64,000 nt of DNA from Lichenibacterium dinghuense (GCF_021730615.1 NZ_JAJLMN010000001.1:1612501-1676500), one strand, 5' to 3'. Counted from the first letter of the stretch, positions 46,096 through 56,000 are shown. Made by a program: numbers and translations. Notes: generated by a model from the letters alone, not told the origin.

Positions 46096-48477
46096 TCACG
46101 CTGCGGCGGTGACGGCCTCCATCTCGTCGCCGCGCGTGACGGCCTCGAACTGCGCGATGGGGGCCGGGCGGCCGAGCAGGTAGCCCTGCACCTCGTGGCA
46201 CAGTTCGGCGCCCAGGAAGCCCAGCTCGGCCGCGGTCTCGACGCCCTCGGCCAGGATCGACAGGTCGAGCCCGCGCCCGAGCTCCAGGATGGCGCGCACG
46301 ATGGCGGCCGCCTGCGGGTTGGTGTCCACCGACTGCACGAAGGAGCCGTCGATCTTGATGCGGTCGAACGGGAAGGCCCGCAGGTTCGACAGCGACGAGT
46401 AGCCCGTGCCGAAGTCGTCCATGGCGACCTTGACGCCGAGGGCCTTCAGGCGCCGCAGGGCCGCGAGCGCGCGGCCGATGTCGCGGATCAGCGCCGTTTC
46501 GGTGATCTCCAGCTCCAGGCGGGTCGGGTCGATGCCGGTGTCGCGCAGCACGGCCTCGACGAGCTCGGCGAAGCCGGGCGCGTGGAGCTGCACGGCCGAC
46601 ACGTTGACGGCGACGCGCAGGGGGGCGGCCCAGCTGGCGGCCTCGGCGCAGGCGGTGCGGAGCACCCATTCGCCGATGGGCAGGATGGCGCCGCTGTCCT
46701 CGGCGATGGGCACGAACAGGGCGGGGGACACGAAGCCGCGCTCGGGGTGGCGCCAGCGCAGCAGGGCCTCGAAGCCGACCGTCATGCCGGTGCCGGTGGC
46801 CATCTGGGGCTGGTAGACGAGGCCGAGCTCGCCGCGGGCGACGGCGGAGCGCAGGTCGTGCTCGATGCGGCGGCGGTCTCGGACGGCGTCGCCCATGCCC
46901 GGCTCGTAGAAGCGGGCGGTGCCGCGCCCCTCCGCCTTGGCGCGGTAGAGGGCCGTGTCGGCGGCGCTGAGCAGGGCGTGGGCGTCGGCGCCGTCGGCGG
47001 GGAACAGGGCCACGCCGACGCTGATGCCGATCGCCGGGCCCGAAACGGTGCGGGCCGCGCGCCGGGCCACCGCGTCGAGCAGGGCCTTGACCTTGGCCTC
47101 GGCCGCCGCCGCGCCGGCGTCCGGCAGAAGCATCGCGAACTCGTCGCCGCCGAGGCGCGCCGCGATCTCACCGCCGTCGAGCACGCCCGAGATCTTGCGG
47201 GCCACCGCCTTCAGCATCTCGTCGCCGGCCCCGTGGCCGAAGATGTCGTTGACCTCCTTGAAGCGGTCGAGGTCGAGGCACAGCACCGCCAGCGTGCCGC
47301 CGCGCCGCTGGGCGGCGGCGAGCGCGTCGTCGAGCGCCGCGCCGAACCAAGCGCGGTTGGGCAGGCCCGTCAGGGCGTCGTGGTGGGCGAGGAAGCGGAT
47401 GCGCTCCTCAGCGAGCTTGCGGGCGCGCAGGTCGCGCACCGCGATCGCCGTGTGGGGGCGCCCCGCGAAGACGATGGGGTGGGCGATGACCTCGACCGGC
47501 ACGTGGGCACCGCCAGCGGTGACGAGCTCCGTCTCCTCCGCGCAGTCCGGCTCCGCCAGGACGTGGGCGAGCGCGGCGGACTCGGGGAACAGGCGAGACA
47601 GCGGCACCAGCGCGAGATCGTCCGGCGCGAAGCCCGACAGCTCCGCGAAGCTGGCGTTGACGATGGCCACGGCGCCCCCCTCGCAGATCAGCAGGCCCTC
47701 GACGGCGGCGTCGGCGAGCGAGCGCATGCGGTCGCCCTCCAGGGCGCTGCGGTTGCGGGCGCGGATGTCGGCGGCGAGGCCGAGCAGCGCGAAGAGCACC
47801 ACGAGCACGCCGGCCAGCGCCACGGCGACGGCCAGCGTGCGCCCGTCGAGGACGCTCGCCGGCACCGCCACGCCCGGGTCGGGGTGGATGCCGACGGCGC
47901 CCATGCCGATGAAGTGGTGGGCGCAGATGGCCGCCGAGAGCAGCAGGGCGGCGAGGCCCTGGCGGCAGCGCCAGCCGGTCTCCGCCACGGCGAGTGCCGC
48001 CGCCGCGAGGGCGACGCCGAGCGCCACCGACACCGCCACGAGGCCGACGTCCCAGTCGATGCGGCCCGCGACGCGATAGGCCGCCATGCCGCCGTAGTGC
48101 ATGGCGCCGATGCCGAGACCCAGCACGGCACCGCCGAGCACGACGCCGCGCGGGCCGCGGCCGTCGAGCGCCAGGGCGAAGCCCGCCCCCGTGAACAGCA
48201 CGGCGGCCACGAGCGAGCAGGCCGTGAGCCCGATCGCGTAGCCGCTCGGCAGGCCCGGCTCGAAGGCCAGCATGGCGATGAAGTGGGTGGCCCAGATGCC
48301 GACGCCGCCCGCCATGGCGGCGACGCCCAGCCACAGCGCGCGGATGCGGCCCTCGCTGCGGCGCGCGTGGTCGACCAGCGTCACCGACCCCACGGTGGCG
48401 AGCGAGCAGACCACCACGGCCAGCGCGACCAGAAGCATGTCGTGCCGATCGACGAAGCATCCATAGACGCGCAACAT
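46096..48477 (-). CDS. MHYT-PAS-GGDEF-EAL cyclic-di-GMP protein
   Basis: A 793-residue inner-membrane signalling protein. Residues 1-250 form an MHYT sensor with about seven helices and three of the family metal/gas-site motifs ([27 protein letters not shown]). A PAS domain spans about 255-365. A diguanylate cyclase domain has an intact RLGGDEFA site (about 442), and an EAL phosphodiesterase domain has an intact EALLRW (about 571), with LEITET and DDFGTGYSS. Both catalytic signatures are intact, so it could make and break c-di-GMP, the balance set by a diatomic gas or metal sensed at the MHYT part. The ATG at 48477 ([13 protein letters not shown]) matches family N-termini. Confidence 0.94.
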   Translation of the reverse strand: MLRVYGCFVDRHDMLLVALAVVVCSLATVGSVTLVDHARRSEGRIRALWLGVAAMAGGVGIWATHFIAMLAFEPGLPSGYAIGLTACSLVAAVLFTGAGFALALDGRGPRGVVLGGAVLGLGIGAMHYGGMAAYRVAGRIDWDVGLVAVSVALGVALAAAALAVAETGWRCRQGLAALLLSAAICAHHFIGMGAVGIHPDPGVAVPASVLDGRTLAVAVALAGVLVVLFALLGLAADIRARNRSALEGDRMRSLADAAVEGLLICEGGAVAIVNASFAELSGFAPDDLALVPLSRLFPESAALAHVLAEPDCAEETELVTAGGAHVPVEVIAHPIVFAGRPHTAIAVRDLRARKLAEERIRFLAHHDALTGLPNRAWFGAALDDALAAAQRRGGTLAVLCLDLDRFKEVNDIFGHGAGDEMLKAVARKISGVLDGGEIAARLGGDEFAMLLPDAGAAAAEAKVKALLDAVARRAARTVSGPAIGISVGVALFPADGADAHALLSAADTALYRAKAEGRGTARFYEPGMGDAVRDRRRIEHDLRSAVARGELGLVYQPQMATGTGMTVGFEALLRWRHPERGFVSPALFVPIAEDSGAILPIGEWVLRTACAEAASWAAPLRVAVNVSAVQLHAPGFAELVEAVLRDTGIDPTRLELEITETALIRDIGRALAALRRLKALGVKVAMDDFGTGYSSLSNLRAFPFDRIKIDGSFVQSVDTNPQAAAIVRAILELGRGLDLSILAEGVETAAELGFLGAELCHEVQGYLLGRPAPIAQFEAVTRGDEMEAVTAAA

Positions 48478-48852
48478 AGAACCCAAGTCTCCCACCGGAC
48501 GTGCAGATCCCGTAGGCGACGGCACTTAACGGATGATGTTCCGCGCGCCGCGCCCACAGCAACATTCGCGATGGAACCTTTCATCGATCGGCCTGCGGGG
48601 CGGGGGCTTGTTGAGGAGCGGCCACGCAACCGAGAACATTCGCACTCGTTTCGATCCCTGATCTTGGCGTTCGCCGCCGATAAGGACCGAAAGGGATCTT
48701 TCCTCGGTGCGCCGCCGGCCGGGTCCGAAGGCGGTCCGGAGCCTCGCGCCCGGCGTTTCGCCTCGACGGAGCGGTTGCGCGGGACTAGAACGACACCAAT
48801 TTCCAGTGATCGCGCACCGATCCCGCAGCCTCGCCCCCGCAGGAGCCCGTCC
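48478..48852. other. Divergent promoter region of GGDEF-EAL gene and ilvD
   Basis: A 375-bp spacer with somewhat lower GC near 48540-48720. No gene, leader peptide or attenuator hairpin stands out. AGGAG lies 7-8 nt before the ilvD ATG. Confidence 0.45.
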
Positions 48853-50691
48853 ATGCCTCCCTATCGCTCACGCACCACGACCCACGGCCGCAACATGGCC
48901 GGCGCCCGGGGCCTCTGGCGTGCGACGGGCATGAAGGACAACGACTTCGGCAAGCCCATCATCGCGGTGGCGAACAGCTTCACGCAGTTCGTGCCCGGCC
49001 ACGTCCACCTGAAGGACCTCGGCCAGCTGGTCGCGCGCGAGATCGAGCGCGCGGGCGGCGTCGCCAAGGAGTTCAACACCATCGCGGTCGACGACGGCAT
49101 CGCCATGGGCCACGACGGCATGCTGTACAGCCTGCCGAGCCGCGAGGTCATCGCGGACAGCGTCGAATACATGGTCAACGCCCACTGCGCCGACGCCGTG
49201 GTGTGCATCTCCAACTGCGACAAGATCACCCCCGGCATGCTGATGGCGGCGCTGCGCCTCAACATCCCGGCCATCTTCGTGTCGGGCGGCCCGATGGAGG
49301 CCGGCAAGGTCGACCACCGCGGCAAGATCAAGCCGCTCGACCTCGTCGACGCCATGATCGCGGCGGCCGACGACGACTACACCGACGAGGAAGTGAAGGT
49401 CATCGAGCGCTCGGCCTGCCCGACCTGCGGCTCCTGCTCGGGCATGTTCACCGCCAACTCGATGAACTGCCTCGTGGAAGCGCTGGGCCTCGGCCTGCCG
49501 GGCAACGGCTCGACGCTCGCCACCCACGCGGACCGCGAGCGGCTGTTCCTGGAGGCCGGCCGCCGCATCGTCGACCTCGCCAAGCGCTACTACGAGAAGG
49601 ACGAGGCCGGCGTGCTGCCGCGCTCGATCGCGACCTTCGAGGCCTTCGAGAACGCCATGACGCTCGACATCGCCATGGGCGGGTCGACCAACACGGTGCT
49701 GCACCTGCTCGCCGCCGCCCACGAGGGCGAGGTGAACTTCTCCATGGCGGACATCGACCGCTTGAGCCGCCGCGTGCCCTGCCTGTCCAAGGTCGCGCCC
49801 GCGAAGTCGGACGTCCACATGGAGGACGTGCACCGCGCCGGCGGCATCATGGCGCTGCTCGGCGAGCTCGACCGCGCCGGGCTGATCAACGCCCACTGCC
49901 GCACGGTCCATTCCGATTCGATGGGCGAGGCGCTCGCGAAGTGGGACGTGATGCGGACCGAGGACGAGGCGGTGCGCGAGTTCTACCGCGCGGCGCCGGG
50001 CGGCGTGCCGACCCAGGTGGCCTTCAGCCAGAGCCGCCGCTACGAGGAGCTCGACACCGACCGCGCGGGCGGCGTCATCCGCGACAAGGCCCACGCCTTC
50101 AGCCAGGACGGCGGCCTCGCCGTGCTTTACGGAAACCTCGCCGAGGAGGGCTCCATCGTGAAGACGGCGGGCGTCGACCCGTCGAACCTCACCTTCGAGG
50201 GGCCGGCGCGCGTCTTCGAGAGCCAGGACGCGGCCGTGGATGCGATCCTGACCAACCGCGTCATCGCCGGCGAGGTGGTGGTGATCCGCTACGAGGGCCC
50301 GCGCGGCGGCCCCGGCATGCAGGAGATGCTGTATCCGACGAGCTACCTGAAGTCGAAGGGCCTCGGCAAGCTCTGCGCCCTCGTCACCGACGGCCGCTTC
50401 TCGGGCGCGACCTCGGGCCTGTCGATCGGCCACGCGTCGCCCGAGGCCGCCGAGGGCGGCACGATCGCGCTGGTCGAGAACGGTGACCGGATCTCGATCG
50501 ACATCCCGAACCGCTCGATCCACCTCGACGTGCCGGACGCCGAACTCGCCCGCCGCCGCGCCGCGCTGGCGGACGGCCGCGGCTTCAAGCCGGCGGAGCC
50601 CCGCAAGCGCAAGGTGACGACGGCCCTCAAGGCCTACGCGGCGCTCACCACCAGCGCGTCGAAGGGCGCGGTGCGGGTGCTGCCGGAGTGA
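48853..50691 (+). CDS. ilvD: Dihydroxy-acid dehydratase
   Basis: A 612-residue enzyme of branched-chain amino acid synthesis that dehydrates 2,3-dihydroxy-isovalerate and -methylvalerate in the cytosol. Fe-S ligands are visible at C122 ([11 protein letters not shown]) and C195 within the conserved [11 protein letters not shown]. Mg-binding Asp residues in [15 protein letters not shown] and the C-terminal [21 protein letters not shown] blocks are intact. Length is normal for the [4Fe-4S] IlvD type. The start at 48853 has AGGAG 7-8 nt upstream; a much longer frame upstream is a shadow. A strong hairpin follows the stop. Confidence 0.97.
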   Translation: MPPYRSRTTTHGRNMAGARGLWRATGMKDNDFGKPIIAVANSFTQFVPGHVHLKDLGQLVAREIERAGGVAKEFNTIAVDDGIAMGHDGMLYSLPSREVIADSVEYMVNAHCADAVVCISNCDKITPGMLMAALRLNIPAIFVSGGPMEAGKVDHRGKIKPLDLVDAMIAAADDDYTDEEVKVIERSACPTCGSCSGMFTANSMNCLVEALGLGLPGNGSTLATHADRERLFLEAGRRIVDLAKRYYEKDEAGVLPRSIATFEAFENAMTLDIAMGGSTNTVLHLLAAAHEGEVNFSMADIDRLSRRVPCLSKVAPAKSDVHMEDVHRAGGIMALLGELDRAGLINAHCRTVHSDSMGEALAKWDVMRTEDEAVREFYRAAPGGVPTQVAFSQSRRYEELDTDRAGGVIRDKAHAFSQDGGLAVLYGNLAEEGSIVKTAGVDPSNLTFEGPARVFESQDAAVDAILTNRVIAGEVVVIRYEGPRGGPGMQEMLYPTSYLKSKGLGKLCALVTDGRFSGATSGLSIGHASPEAAEGGTIALVENGDRISIDIPNRSIHLDVPDAELARRRAALADGRGFKPAEPRKRKVTTALKAYAALTTSASKGAVRVLPE

Positions 50692-50698
50692 TGCGGCC

Positions 50699-50720
50699 GG
50701 GCCGCGGGAGTCCGCGGCCC
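50699..50720 (+). terminator. Hairpin after ilvD
   Basis: A perfect 9-bp stem (GGGCCGCGG, 4-nt loop, CCGCGGCCC) beginning 8 nt after the ilvD stop. No T-run follows. Confidence 0.6.
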
Positions 50721-51356
50721 ATCCCGGGCCTCCGGCACCGGGACGTGCGGCCCGCTCGTTCGACCGGCGTGGCTGGGTCTCCCCCGCCGGCACGCTGCGG
50801 AATTCTTCTCGCAGCCGAGCATCAGCGGTGCTGCCTCCGGGTCTGCAACCTCACCGCACGACGGATGGGCTTCGCCCAGCGGGCGGTTCACTTACGGATC
50901 GGGCAGGCTGAAGCCTGAGCCATGATGGGGCGGCCGCGCCGAGAAGGCATCTCGGTTCACGGAGGCGGGCGATTCGACCCGTCGGGCGTGAGGGCCGGAA
51001 CAGGGCCGCCGTCGAGAGATCGCCGACGGTGTGTCCAATGCTCGTGCCCCTGTCGCGGTCAATCCTGGGGGCCGCAGCCCTTCTGAGGATGGCCTGCCCG
51101 GCAGAGGCGCAGGCGGCGGAGGCCGCACCGGTGCCGGGCGTCGCCGCGGGGCCGGGCGCGACGCCGCCACGCGAGACCGACCGGCCCTGACACCCATCCG
51201 AACCCGAAGCGGCAGGCGCTGCCATCCGTGTGCCAGTGGGCGGAATCCTGCCTGGACGTGGTCTTGGGCGATGGATGTCCGCGGTCATCGCACAGGCTTC
51301 GGTGTCCGAGTTCGCCGCCTCCGCGGCGGCGGCGCAGTGCACCTCGGCGGCCGCGG
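50721..51356. other. Long intergenic region without a recognised gene
   Basis: About 640 bp between ilvD and the HpxZ gene. Frames here are Arg/Pro/Gly-rich and look like noncoding shadows. The only candidate is a 50-codon frame at 51038-51190 with a signal-peptide look (listed separately). A short palindrome CAGGCT-GA-AGCCTG lies near 50913-50927. Confidence 0.45.
51038..51190 (+). CDS. Possible small secreted peptide (tentative)
   Basis: A 50-residue frame beginning MLVPLSRSILGAAALLRMAC, i.e. a basic/hydrophobic start ending in Cys or PAEAQA-AE. It could be a lipoprotein-like or Sec-exported peptide with a Pro/Ala tail. There is no good ribosome binding site and no recognised family, so this may be chance. 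Confidence 0.2.
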   Translation: MLVPLSRSILGAAALLRMACPAEAQAAEAAPVPGVAAGPGATPPRETDRP

Positions 51357-51749
51357 TCAGCCTGCCCCGTCCGCCGGGATGAGGCTGACGTGGGCCGCGA
51401 CGATGCGCCAGCCTTCGGGGAACCGCGCCCAGCTCTGCATCTGGCGCCCGACGCGGTCGGGCGCGGAATCGCGCGTGAACAAGGTCGAGGCGGTGGCGAA
51501 GTCGGTGCCGAACGTCGTCACGACGGTGCGCTCCAGCGTCCGCGCCAGTCCGGCGGCCGGGCGGGCCGCCCGGAACGCCGCGATGGCGGCGTGGCCGTAG
51601 AGGTTCTCACCCGCGCCGTAGCGGATCGCCCGCGCGTCGCGCCAGAAGAAGGCGTCGAGCGCCGCGACGTCGTTGCCCACCAGCGCGGCCTCGTAGGCCG
51701 CGAAGGCCGCCTCGACCTCGGCGAGTGTGGCGGGGTGGTCGATCACCAT
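51357..51749 (-). CDS. hpxZ: HpxZ-like protein (DUF3225, SnoaL-like fold)
   Basis: A 130-residue NTF2/SnoaL-fold protein. The sequence contains AAFAAYEAALVGNDVAALDA, FFWRDARAIRYGAGENLYGH, LERTVVTTFGTDFATASTLF and WARFPEGWRIVAAHVS, the DUF3225 signature of HpxZ from the Klebsiella hpxWXYZ oxalurate operon. There, HpxX and HpxY are AtzG- and AtzE-like, and both counterparts occur at the far end of this cluster. The reaction of HpxZ is not established. ATG at 51749, with GGAG about 9 nt upstream. It is divergent from atzF with a 74-bp shared promoter region. Confidence 0.85.
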   Translation of the reverse strand: MVIDHPATLAEVEAAFAAYEAALVGNDVAALDAFFWRDARAIRYGAGENLYGHAAIAAFRAARPAAGLARTLERTVVTTFGTDFATASTLFTRDSAPDRVGRQMQSWARFPEGWRIVAAHVSLIPADGAG

Positions 51750-51771
51750 GGCGATGCTCCGGGAAGGCGGA

Positions 51772-51788
51772 CTGGCTCGCATGTTGCA
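51772..51788 (+). promoter_or_regulatory. Sigma-54 promoter upstream of atzF
   Basis: CTGGCTCG-CATG-TTGCA matches the sigma-54 consensus (YTGGCACG-N4-TTGCW) with a single mismatch. The GG (51774-51775) and GC (51786-51787) are exactly 10 nt apart, as required. Expected transcription start is near 51799, leaving a roughly 25-nt leader that contains the AGGAG of atzF. Fits NtrC-type nitrogen control. Confidence 0.7.
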
Positions 51789-51823
51789 GGCCAGCCGGCC
51801 CTGATGTCAGCAGGAGTCGTGCC

Positions 51824-53617
51824 GTGTCCCCGCCCTTGAACCGCAGCGCGCTCCACGCCGCCTACCGCGACGGCCTCGATCCCGCCCGCGTCGCGGAGGG
51901 GTGCCTCGCCGGGGCGGAGGCGCCGGAAGCGCGCGGCACATTCATCGCGCTCGCGCCGGAGGCGGCGCGCGCGGCCGTGGCGGCGCTCGGCCCCTTCGAC
52001 CCGGTCGCCAAGCCGCTCTGGGGCCTGCCCTTCGCGGTCAAGGACAACATCGACCTCGCCGGCCTGCCCACAACGGCGGCCTGCCCGGCCTTCGCCTCCA
52101 CGCCCGAGCGCTCCGCCACGGCGGTGGCGCGGCTCCTCGCGGCGGGTGCGGTCCCGGTCGGCAAGACCAACCTCGACCAGTTCGCCACCGGCCTCGTCGG
52201 CGTGCGGTCGCCCTATCCCCCGCCGCTGAACAGCTTCGACCCGGCGATCGTGCCGGGCGGCTCGTCGTCGGGCTCGGCCGTGGCGGTGGCGCGGGGCCTC
52301 GCCACCTTCGCGCTCGGCACCGACACGGCCGGCTCGGGCCGGGTGCCGGCGGGGCTGAACAACCTCGTCGGCCTGAAGCCGACGCTCGGCGCCGTGCCGG
52401 TGCGAGGGGTCGTCCCGGCCTGCCAGACGCTCGACTGCGTGTCGGTCTTCGCCCTCACGGTCGAGGACGCCTGGGCGGCGGCCTCTGCGATGGCCGGGTA
52501 CGACGCCGAGGATCCCTGGTCGAAGCGCGTGGCCCTTCGCGCGCCCGGCCCGGTGCCGCCGCGCCTGCGCGCCGGCGTGCCCGACGCCCGCAGCCGCCGC
52601 TTCTTCGGCGACGGGAACGCCGAGCGCGCCTTCGACCGGGCGCTGAAGCTCTACACCGGCCTCGGCATCGACCTCGTCGAGGTCGACTTCGCGCCGCTCT
52701 TCGCCGTCGCGGCCCTGCTCTACGAGGGCGCCTGGGTGGCGGAGCGCTACGCCGCGATCCGCCCCTTCATCGCGGCCCACCGCGACGCGCTGCACCCCAC
52801 CACGGCGCGGATCATCCTCGGCGCGGAATCGCTGTCGGCCGCCGACGCCTTCGCCGGGATCTACCGCCTCGCGGAGCTGCGCCGCGAGGCCGAGCCGCTG
52901 TGGGACGGGCTCGACCTGCTGGCCGTCCCCACCGTGCCGCGCGCCTACCGGGTGGCGGAGCTCGACGCGGACCCGATCGGCCCCAACGCGGCGCTCGGCA
53001 CCTACACCAACTTCGTCAACCTGCTCGACCTCTGCGCCCTCGCCGTGCCGGGGCCGTTCCGCGACGACGGCTTCCCGTCCGGCACCACGCTGGTCGCCCC
53101 CGCGGGCCGCGACGGCCTTCTCGCCGCGGTGGGCGCCGCGCTGCACCGCGCGGCCGGCGTGCCGATGGGCGCCACCGGGCACCCGCTGCCGCCCGGGCCC
53201 GCGGCGGCCGGCGCGGGCGGCGCGCCGGCCGGGGAGGTCGAGCTCGTGGTCATCGGTGCCCACCTGTCGGGCATGCCGCTCAACCGCGACCTCGTGGCGC
53301 TCGGCGGCACCTTCCGCCGCGCCGTCGACACGCGGCCGGAATACCGCCTCCACGCCCTGCCGGGCGGGCCGCCGGCCCGGCCCGGCCTGCTGCGCGTCGG
53401 CGATGGCGGGGGCGCGGTCGCGGCCGAGGTGTGGAGCCTGCCGCCGGACGGCTTCGGCCGGTTCGTCGACACGGTGCCGCCGCCGCTCTGCATCGGCCGC
53501 GTGCGGCTCGCCGACGGCACGGCGCCGGCGGGTTTCCTGTGCGAGCCGGCCGGCCTCGCGGGCGCGCGCGACATCACGCATCTCGGCGGCTGGCGGGCCT
53601 TCGTGGCCGGCGGGTGA
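51824..53617 (+). CDS. atzF: Allophanate hydrolase
   Basis: A 597-residue amidase that hydrolyses allophanate (urea-1-carboxylate) or the related dicarboxyurea to ammonia and CO2, the final step of cyanurate and biuret breakdown. The amidase-signature triad K73 (FAVKDN), S147 (VPGGSSSGS) and S171 (DTAGSGRVPAG) keeps the spacing of Pseudomonas AtzF. Residues about 475-597 form the C-terminal allophanate hydrolase domain (VVIGAHLSGMPLNRDL, GWRAFV) that acts on the decarboxylated intermediate. The start is the GTG at 51824, 7 nt after AGGAG; no ATG fits. First plus-strand gene of the cluster, behind a sigma-54 promoter. Confidence 0.93.
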   Translation: MSPPLNRSALHAAYRDGLDPARVAEGCLAGAEAPEARGTFIALAPEAARAAVAALGPFDPVAKPLWGLPFAVKDNIDLAGLPTTAACPAFASTPERSATAVARLLAAGAVPVGKTNLDQFATGLVGVRSPYPPPLNSFDPAIVPGGSSSGSAVAVARGLATFALGTDTAGSGRVPAGLNNLVGLKPTLGAVPVRGVVPACQTLDCVSVFALTVEDAWAAASAMAGYDAEDPWSKRVALRAPGPVPPRLRAGVPDARSRRFFGDGNAERAFDRALKLYTGLGIDLVEVDFAPLFAVAALLYEGAWVAERYAAIRPFIAAHRDALHPTTARIILGAESLSAADAFAGIYRLAELRREAEPLWDGLDLLAVPTVPRAYRVAELDADPIGPNAALGTYTNFVNLLDLCALAVPGPFRDDGFPSGTTLVAPAGRDGLLAAVGAALHRAAGVPMGATGHPLPPGPAAAGAGGAPAGEVELVVIGAHLSGMPLNRDLVALGGTFRRAVDTRPEYRLHALPGGPPARPGLLRVGDGGGAVAAEVWSLPPDGFGRFVDTVPPPLCIGRVRLADGTAPAGFLCEPAGLAGARDITHLGGWRAFVAGG

Positions 53618-53641
53618 GCGCCGGAGGGTTCTCCCCGCTCC

Positions 53642-53657
53642 TGGCATGATGAATGCA
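53642..53657 (+). promoter_or_regulatory. Possible second sigma-54 promoter
   Basis: CTGGCATG-ATGA-ATGCA has GG and GC exactly 10 nt apart and two mismatches to the sigma-54 consensus. It lies 35 nt before the importer gene start at 53692. Weaker than the site before atzF. Confidence 0.45.
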
Positions 53658-53691
53658 ATGCAGGCCGGAGACGACCCTTCCGGAGCCCTCG

Positions 53692-54795
53692 ATGACGATC
53701 GCCCTCGACCGCCGACGCTTTCTGCAGAGTTCGGGCGCCGCCGCGCTCGCGGCCGGCCTGTTCCCGCGCGCGGCCGTCGCGGCGGACCCGCTCACGATCG
53801 GCGTGATCTACGTCGGCGCCCGCGACGACTTCGGCTGGAACCAGGCCCATGCCGTGGGGGTGAAGGCGCTGAAGGCGCTGCCCGACGTCAAGGTGGTCGA
53901 GGAGGAGAACGTCCCCGAGACGGACGCCGTGTCGAAGACCATGGAATCCATGATCAACCTCGACGGCGCGAAGCTGATCCTGCCGACCTCGTTCGGCTAC
54001 TGGTCGCCCTTCGTGCTCGACGAGGCCAAGGCCAACGCCGACGTGCAGTTCCGCCACGCGGCGCCGCTGTGGAAGCCGTCGGACCCGACGAACGCGGGCT
54101 CCTACTGGCCCTTCCTGGATCAGGCCCACTACATCGACGGCGTCGCGGCGGGCCTCGCCTCGAAGAGCGGCAAGCTCGGCTTCGTGGCGGCCAAGCCCGT
54201 CGGCATCGTGCTGCGCAACATCAACTCCTTCCTGACGGGCGCCCGCACCACCAATCCTAACGCCACCGTCCAGGTGATCTTCACCGGCGACTGGTCGCTG
54301 CCGGTGCGCGAGGCCGAGGCCACCAACGCCCTCGTGGACGCCGGCTGCGACCTCATCACCTGCCACGTCGACGGGCCCAAGGTGGTGATCCAGACCGCGG
54401 AATCGCGCGGCGTGAAGTGCTGCGGCCACAACGCCGACCAGTCGTCGCTGGCCCCGAAGGGCTTCGTGACCGGCGCTGAATATAAATGGGGCACGATCTA
54501 CACCGGATATGCCGGTTTGATCGGCAAGGGCCAGCCGTTGCCGAATTTCACGTTCGGCGGCTACGACAAGGACATGGTCCAGAACTCGCCCTACGGCGCC
54601 GGCGCCACGGAGCCGGCCCGCAAGGCCGCCGACGCCGCGATCGCCAAGCTGAAGGCGGGTGCCCCGATCTTCGCCACCGCCATCAAGGACAACAACGGCC
54701 GCATCGTCGTGGCGAGCGTGCCGCCCGACAACTACGCCGACGTGTTCAACAAGATGGACTACCTCGTCGACGGCGTGATCGGCTCGACGCATTGA
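53692..54795 (+). CDS. BMP-family ABC transporter substrate-binding protein, Tat-type signal
   Basis: A 367-residue periplasmic binding protein (PF02608, PnrA/BMP type). The N-terminus DRRRFLQSSGAAALAAGLF has the twin-arginine RRxFL pattern with cleavage near AVA-ADP, so export may be through Tat. The mature part shows IGVIYVGARDDFGWNQAHA, EEENVPETDAVSKTMESMI, the YWPFLDQAHYIDGVAAGLAS block, and GHNADQSSLAPKG near the ligand site, all family features. BMP proteins bind nucleosides or similar planar N-compounds; here cyanurate, biuret or a related heterocycle is inferred from the neighbouring hydrolases. ATG at 53692, with GGAG 7 nt upstream. Confidence 0.92.
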   Translation: MTIALDRRRFLQSSGAAALAAGLFPRAAVAADPLTIGVIYVGARDDFGWNQAHAVGVKALKALPDVKVVEEENVPETDAVSKTMESMINLDGAKLILPTSFGYWSPFVLDEAKANADVQFRHAAPLWKPSDPTNAGSYWPFLDQAHYIDGVAAGLASKSGKLGFVAAKPVGIVLRNINSFLTGARTTNPNATVQVIFTGDWSLPVREAEATNALVDAGCDLITCHVDGPKVVIQTAESRGVKCCGHNADQSSLAPKGFVTGAEYKWGTIYTGYAGLIGKGQPLPNFTFGGYDKDMVQNSPYGAGATEPARKAADAAIAKLKAGAPIFATAIKDNNGRIVVASVPPDNYADVFNKMDYLVDGVIGSTH

Positions 54796-54804
54796 CGCAG
54801 CTTT

Positions 54805-54827
54805 CCTTCTCCCCTCGCGGGAGAAGG
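54805..54827. repeat. CTTCTCCC/GGGAGAAG palindrome
   Basis: Nine-bp perfect arms (CCTTCTCCC and complement) around CTCGC, 10 nt after the binding-protein stop. Same family as the palindromes at 18847, 61298 and 61403; may attenuate or stabilise the mRNA between binding protein and permease. Confidence 0.7.
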
Positions 54828-54869
54828 GTGCGTGCGACGGAGGAAGACTTCCATGAGCAGGGTCGAACG

Positions 54870-56000
54870 ATGACGGACGCGGTCGGCACGGCGGCGCATC
54901 TCACGGCGGCCCCCGCGCGGCGGGGCTCGGCGGCGGCGCTGCGGCTGCGCGCCGCCTCGGAATACGTCATCATCCCCGTCCTCGCGGTCGTGGCCGCCTC
55001 GCTGATCTTCGCGCTCTTCCTCCTGGCGCTCGGCAAGTCCCCCGCGGCCTTCCTCGACCTCCTGTGGATCGGCGGCTTCGGCTCGGCCTTCTCCTGGGGC
55101 AACACGCTGAGCCGCGCGGCGCCGCTGATCCTGACCGCGCTGACGGTCGCGATCCCGGCCCAGCTCGGCCTCACGATCATCGGGGGCGAGGGCGCGCTGG
55201 TGCTCGGCGGCTTCGCGGCCGCCGCCCTCGCGGTGCCCTTCGTGGGCTCCGGCGCGCCCGCCGCCGCGGTGCTGCCCCTGATGGCGCTGGCCGCCATGGC
55301 GGCCGGGGCCTCCTGGATCGGCCTCGCCGGCCTCCTCCGCTTGAAGCGCGGCGTCAACGAGACGATCTCGTCGCTCCTCCTGTCCTACGTCGCCATCGCG
55401 GTCACGCTGTTCTTCGTGGAGGGGCCGCTGCGCGACCCGGCCTCGACCGCCAAGGCCTCGACGCTGCCGATCGGCGCCGCCTACGCGGTGGGCAAGATGC
55501 CCTTCCTCAACGTGCACTGGGGCTTCGCGGCCGGCGTGGTCGTGGCGGCGCTCCTCGGCGTGCTGATGTCGCGCACGACCTTCGGCTTCGCGGCCCGCAT
55601 CACCGGCGGCAACATCCGCGCCGCCCAGGCGCAGGGGCTGCCGGTCGGCAAGCTCATGCTCGCCTGCTGCGCCCTCGCCGGCGCCGCGGCGGGCCTCGCC
55701 GGCTTCTTCGAGGTCGCGGCCGTGCAGGGCCGGGCGAACGCGTCGCTGGCGGCCGGCTACGGCTTCACCGGCATCCTCGTGTCGTTCCTGGCGCGCCACA
55801 ACCCGTTCGCGATCCCCCCCGTGGCGGTGCTGTTCGGCGGGCTCGCGGCGGCGGGCGGCCTCGTGCAGCGCCGCATGGGCCTGCCCGACGCCACCGTGCT
55901 GGTGCTGCAGGGCTTCATCTTCGTGGTGCTGCTCGCCTCCGAGACGCTCTACGGCCGCTTCTCGGTGTTCCGGATCTCGGGCCGGCAGGGGCGGGCATGA
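54870..56000 (+). CDS. ABC transporter permease 1 (BMP/nucleoside type)
   Basis: A 376-residue inner-membrane permease of the BPD_transp_2 family, with about 9-10 helices beginning at residue 30. Motifs include LGLTIIGGEGALVLGGFAAA and NETISSLLLSYVAIAV in the middle loop region, typical of the YufP-like subunit. The ATG at 54870 is chosen because upstream residues in the same frame are shadow sequence. Its stop overlaps the start of the second permease as ATGA, so the two are coupled and probably form a heterodimer served by the ATPase at 59721. Confidence 0.92.
   Translation: MTDAVGTAAHLTAAPARRGSAAALRLRAASEYVIIPVLAVVAASLIFALFLLALGKSPAAFLDLLWIGGFGSAFSWGNTLSRAAPLILTALTVAIPAQLGLTIIGGEGALVLGGFAAAALAVPFVGSGAPAAAVLPLMALAAMAAGASWIGLAGLLRLKRGVNETISSLLLSYVAIAVTLFFVEGPLRDPASTAKASTLPIGAAYAVGKMPFLNVHWGFAAGVVVAALLGVLMSRTTFGFAARITGGNIRAAQAQGLPVGKLMLACCALAGAAAGLAGFFEVAAVQGRANASLAAGYGFTGILVSFLARHNPFAIPPVAVLFGGLAAAGGLVQRRMGLPDATVLVLQGFIFVVLLASETLYGRFSVFRISGRQGRA

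Noticed and set aside
45934-48852. ATG-initiated frame extending ilvD upstream by about 970 codons
   Set aside because: The upstream part is antisense to the GGDEF-EAL gene and has no domain. The ATG at 48853 with AGGAG gives the normal IlvD length.
51725-51782. Earlier start codons for atzF and hpxZ that would make the two genes overlap
   Set aside because: The extra residues are not family-like, and the later starts have AGGAG/GGAG at proper spacing and leave room for the sigma-54 site.
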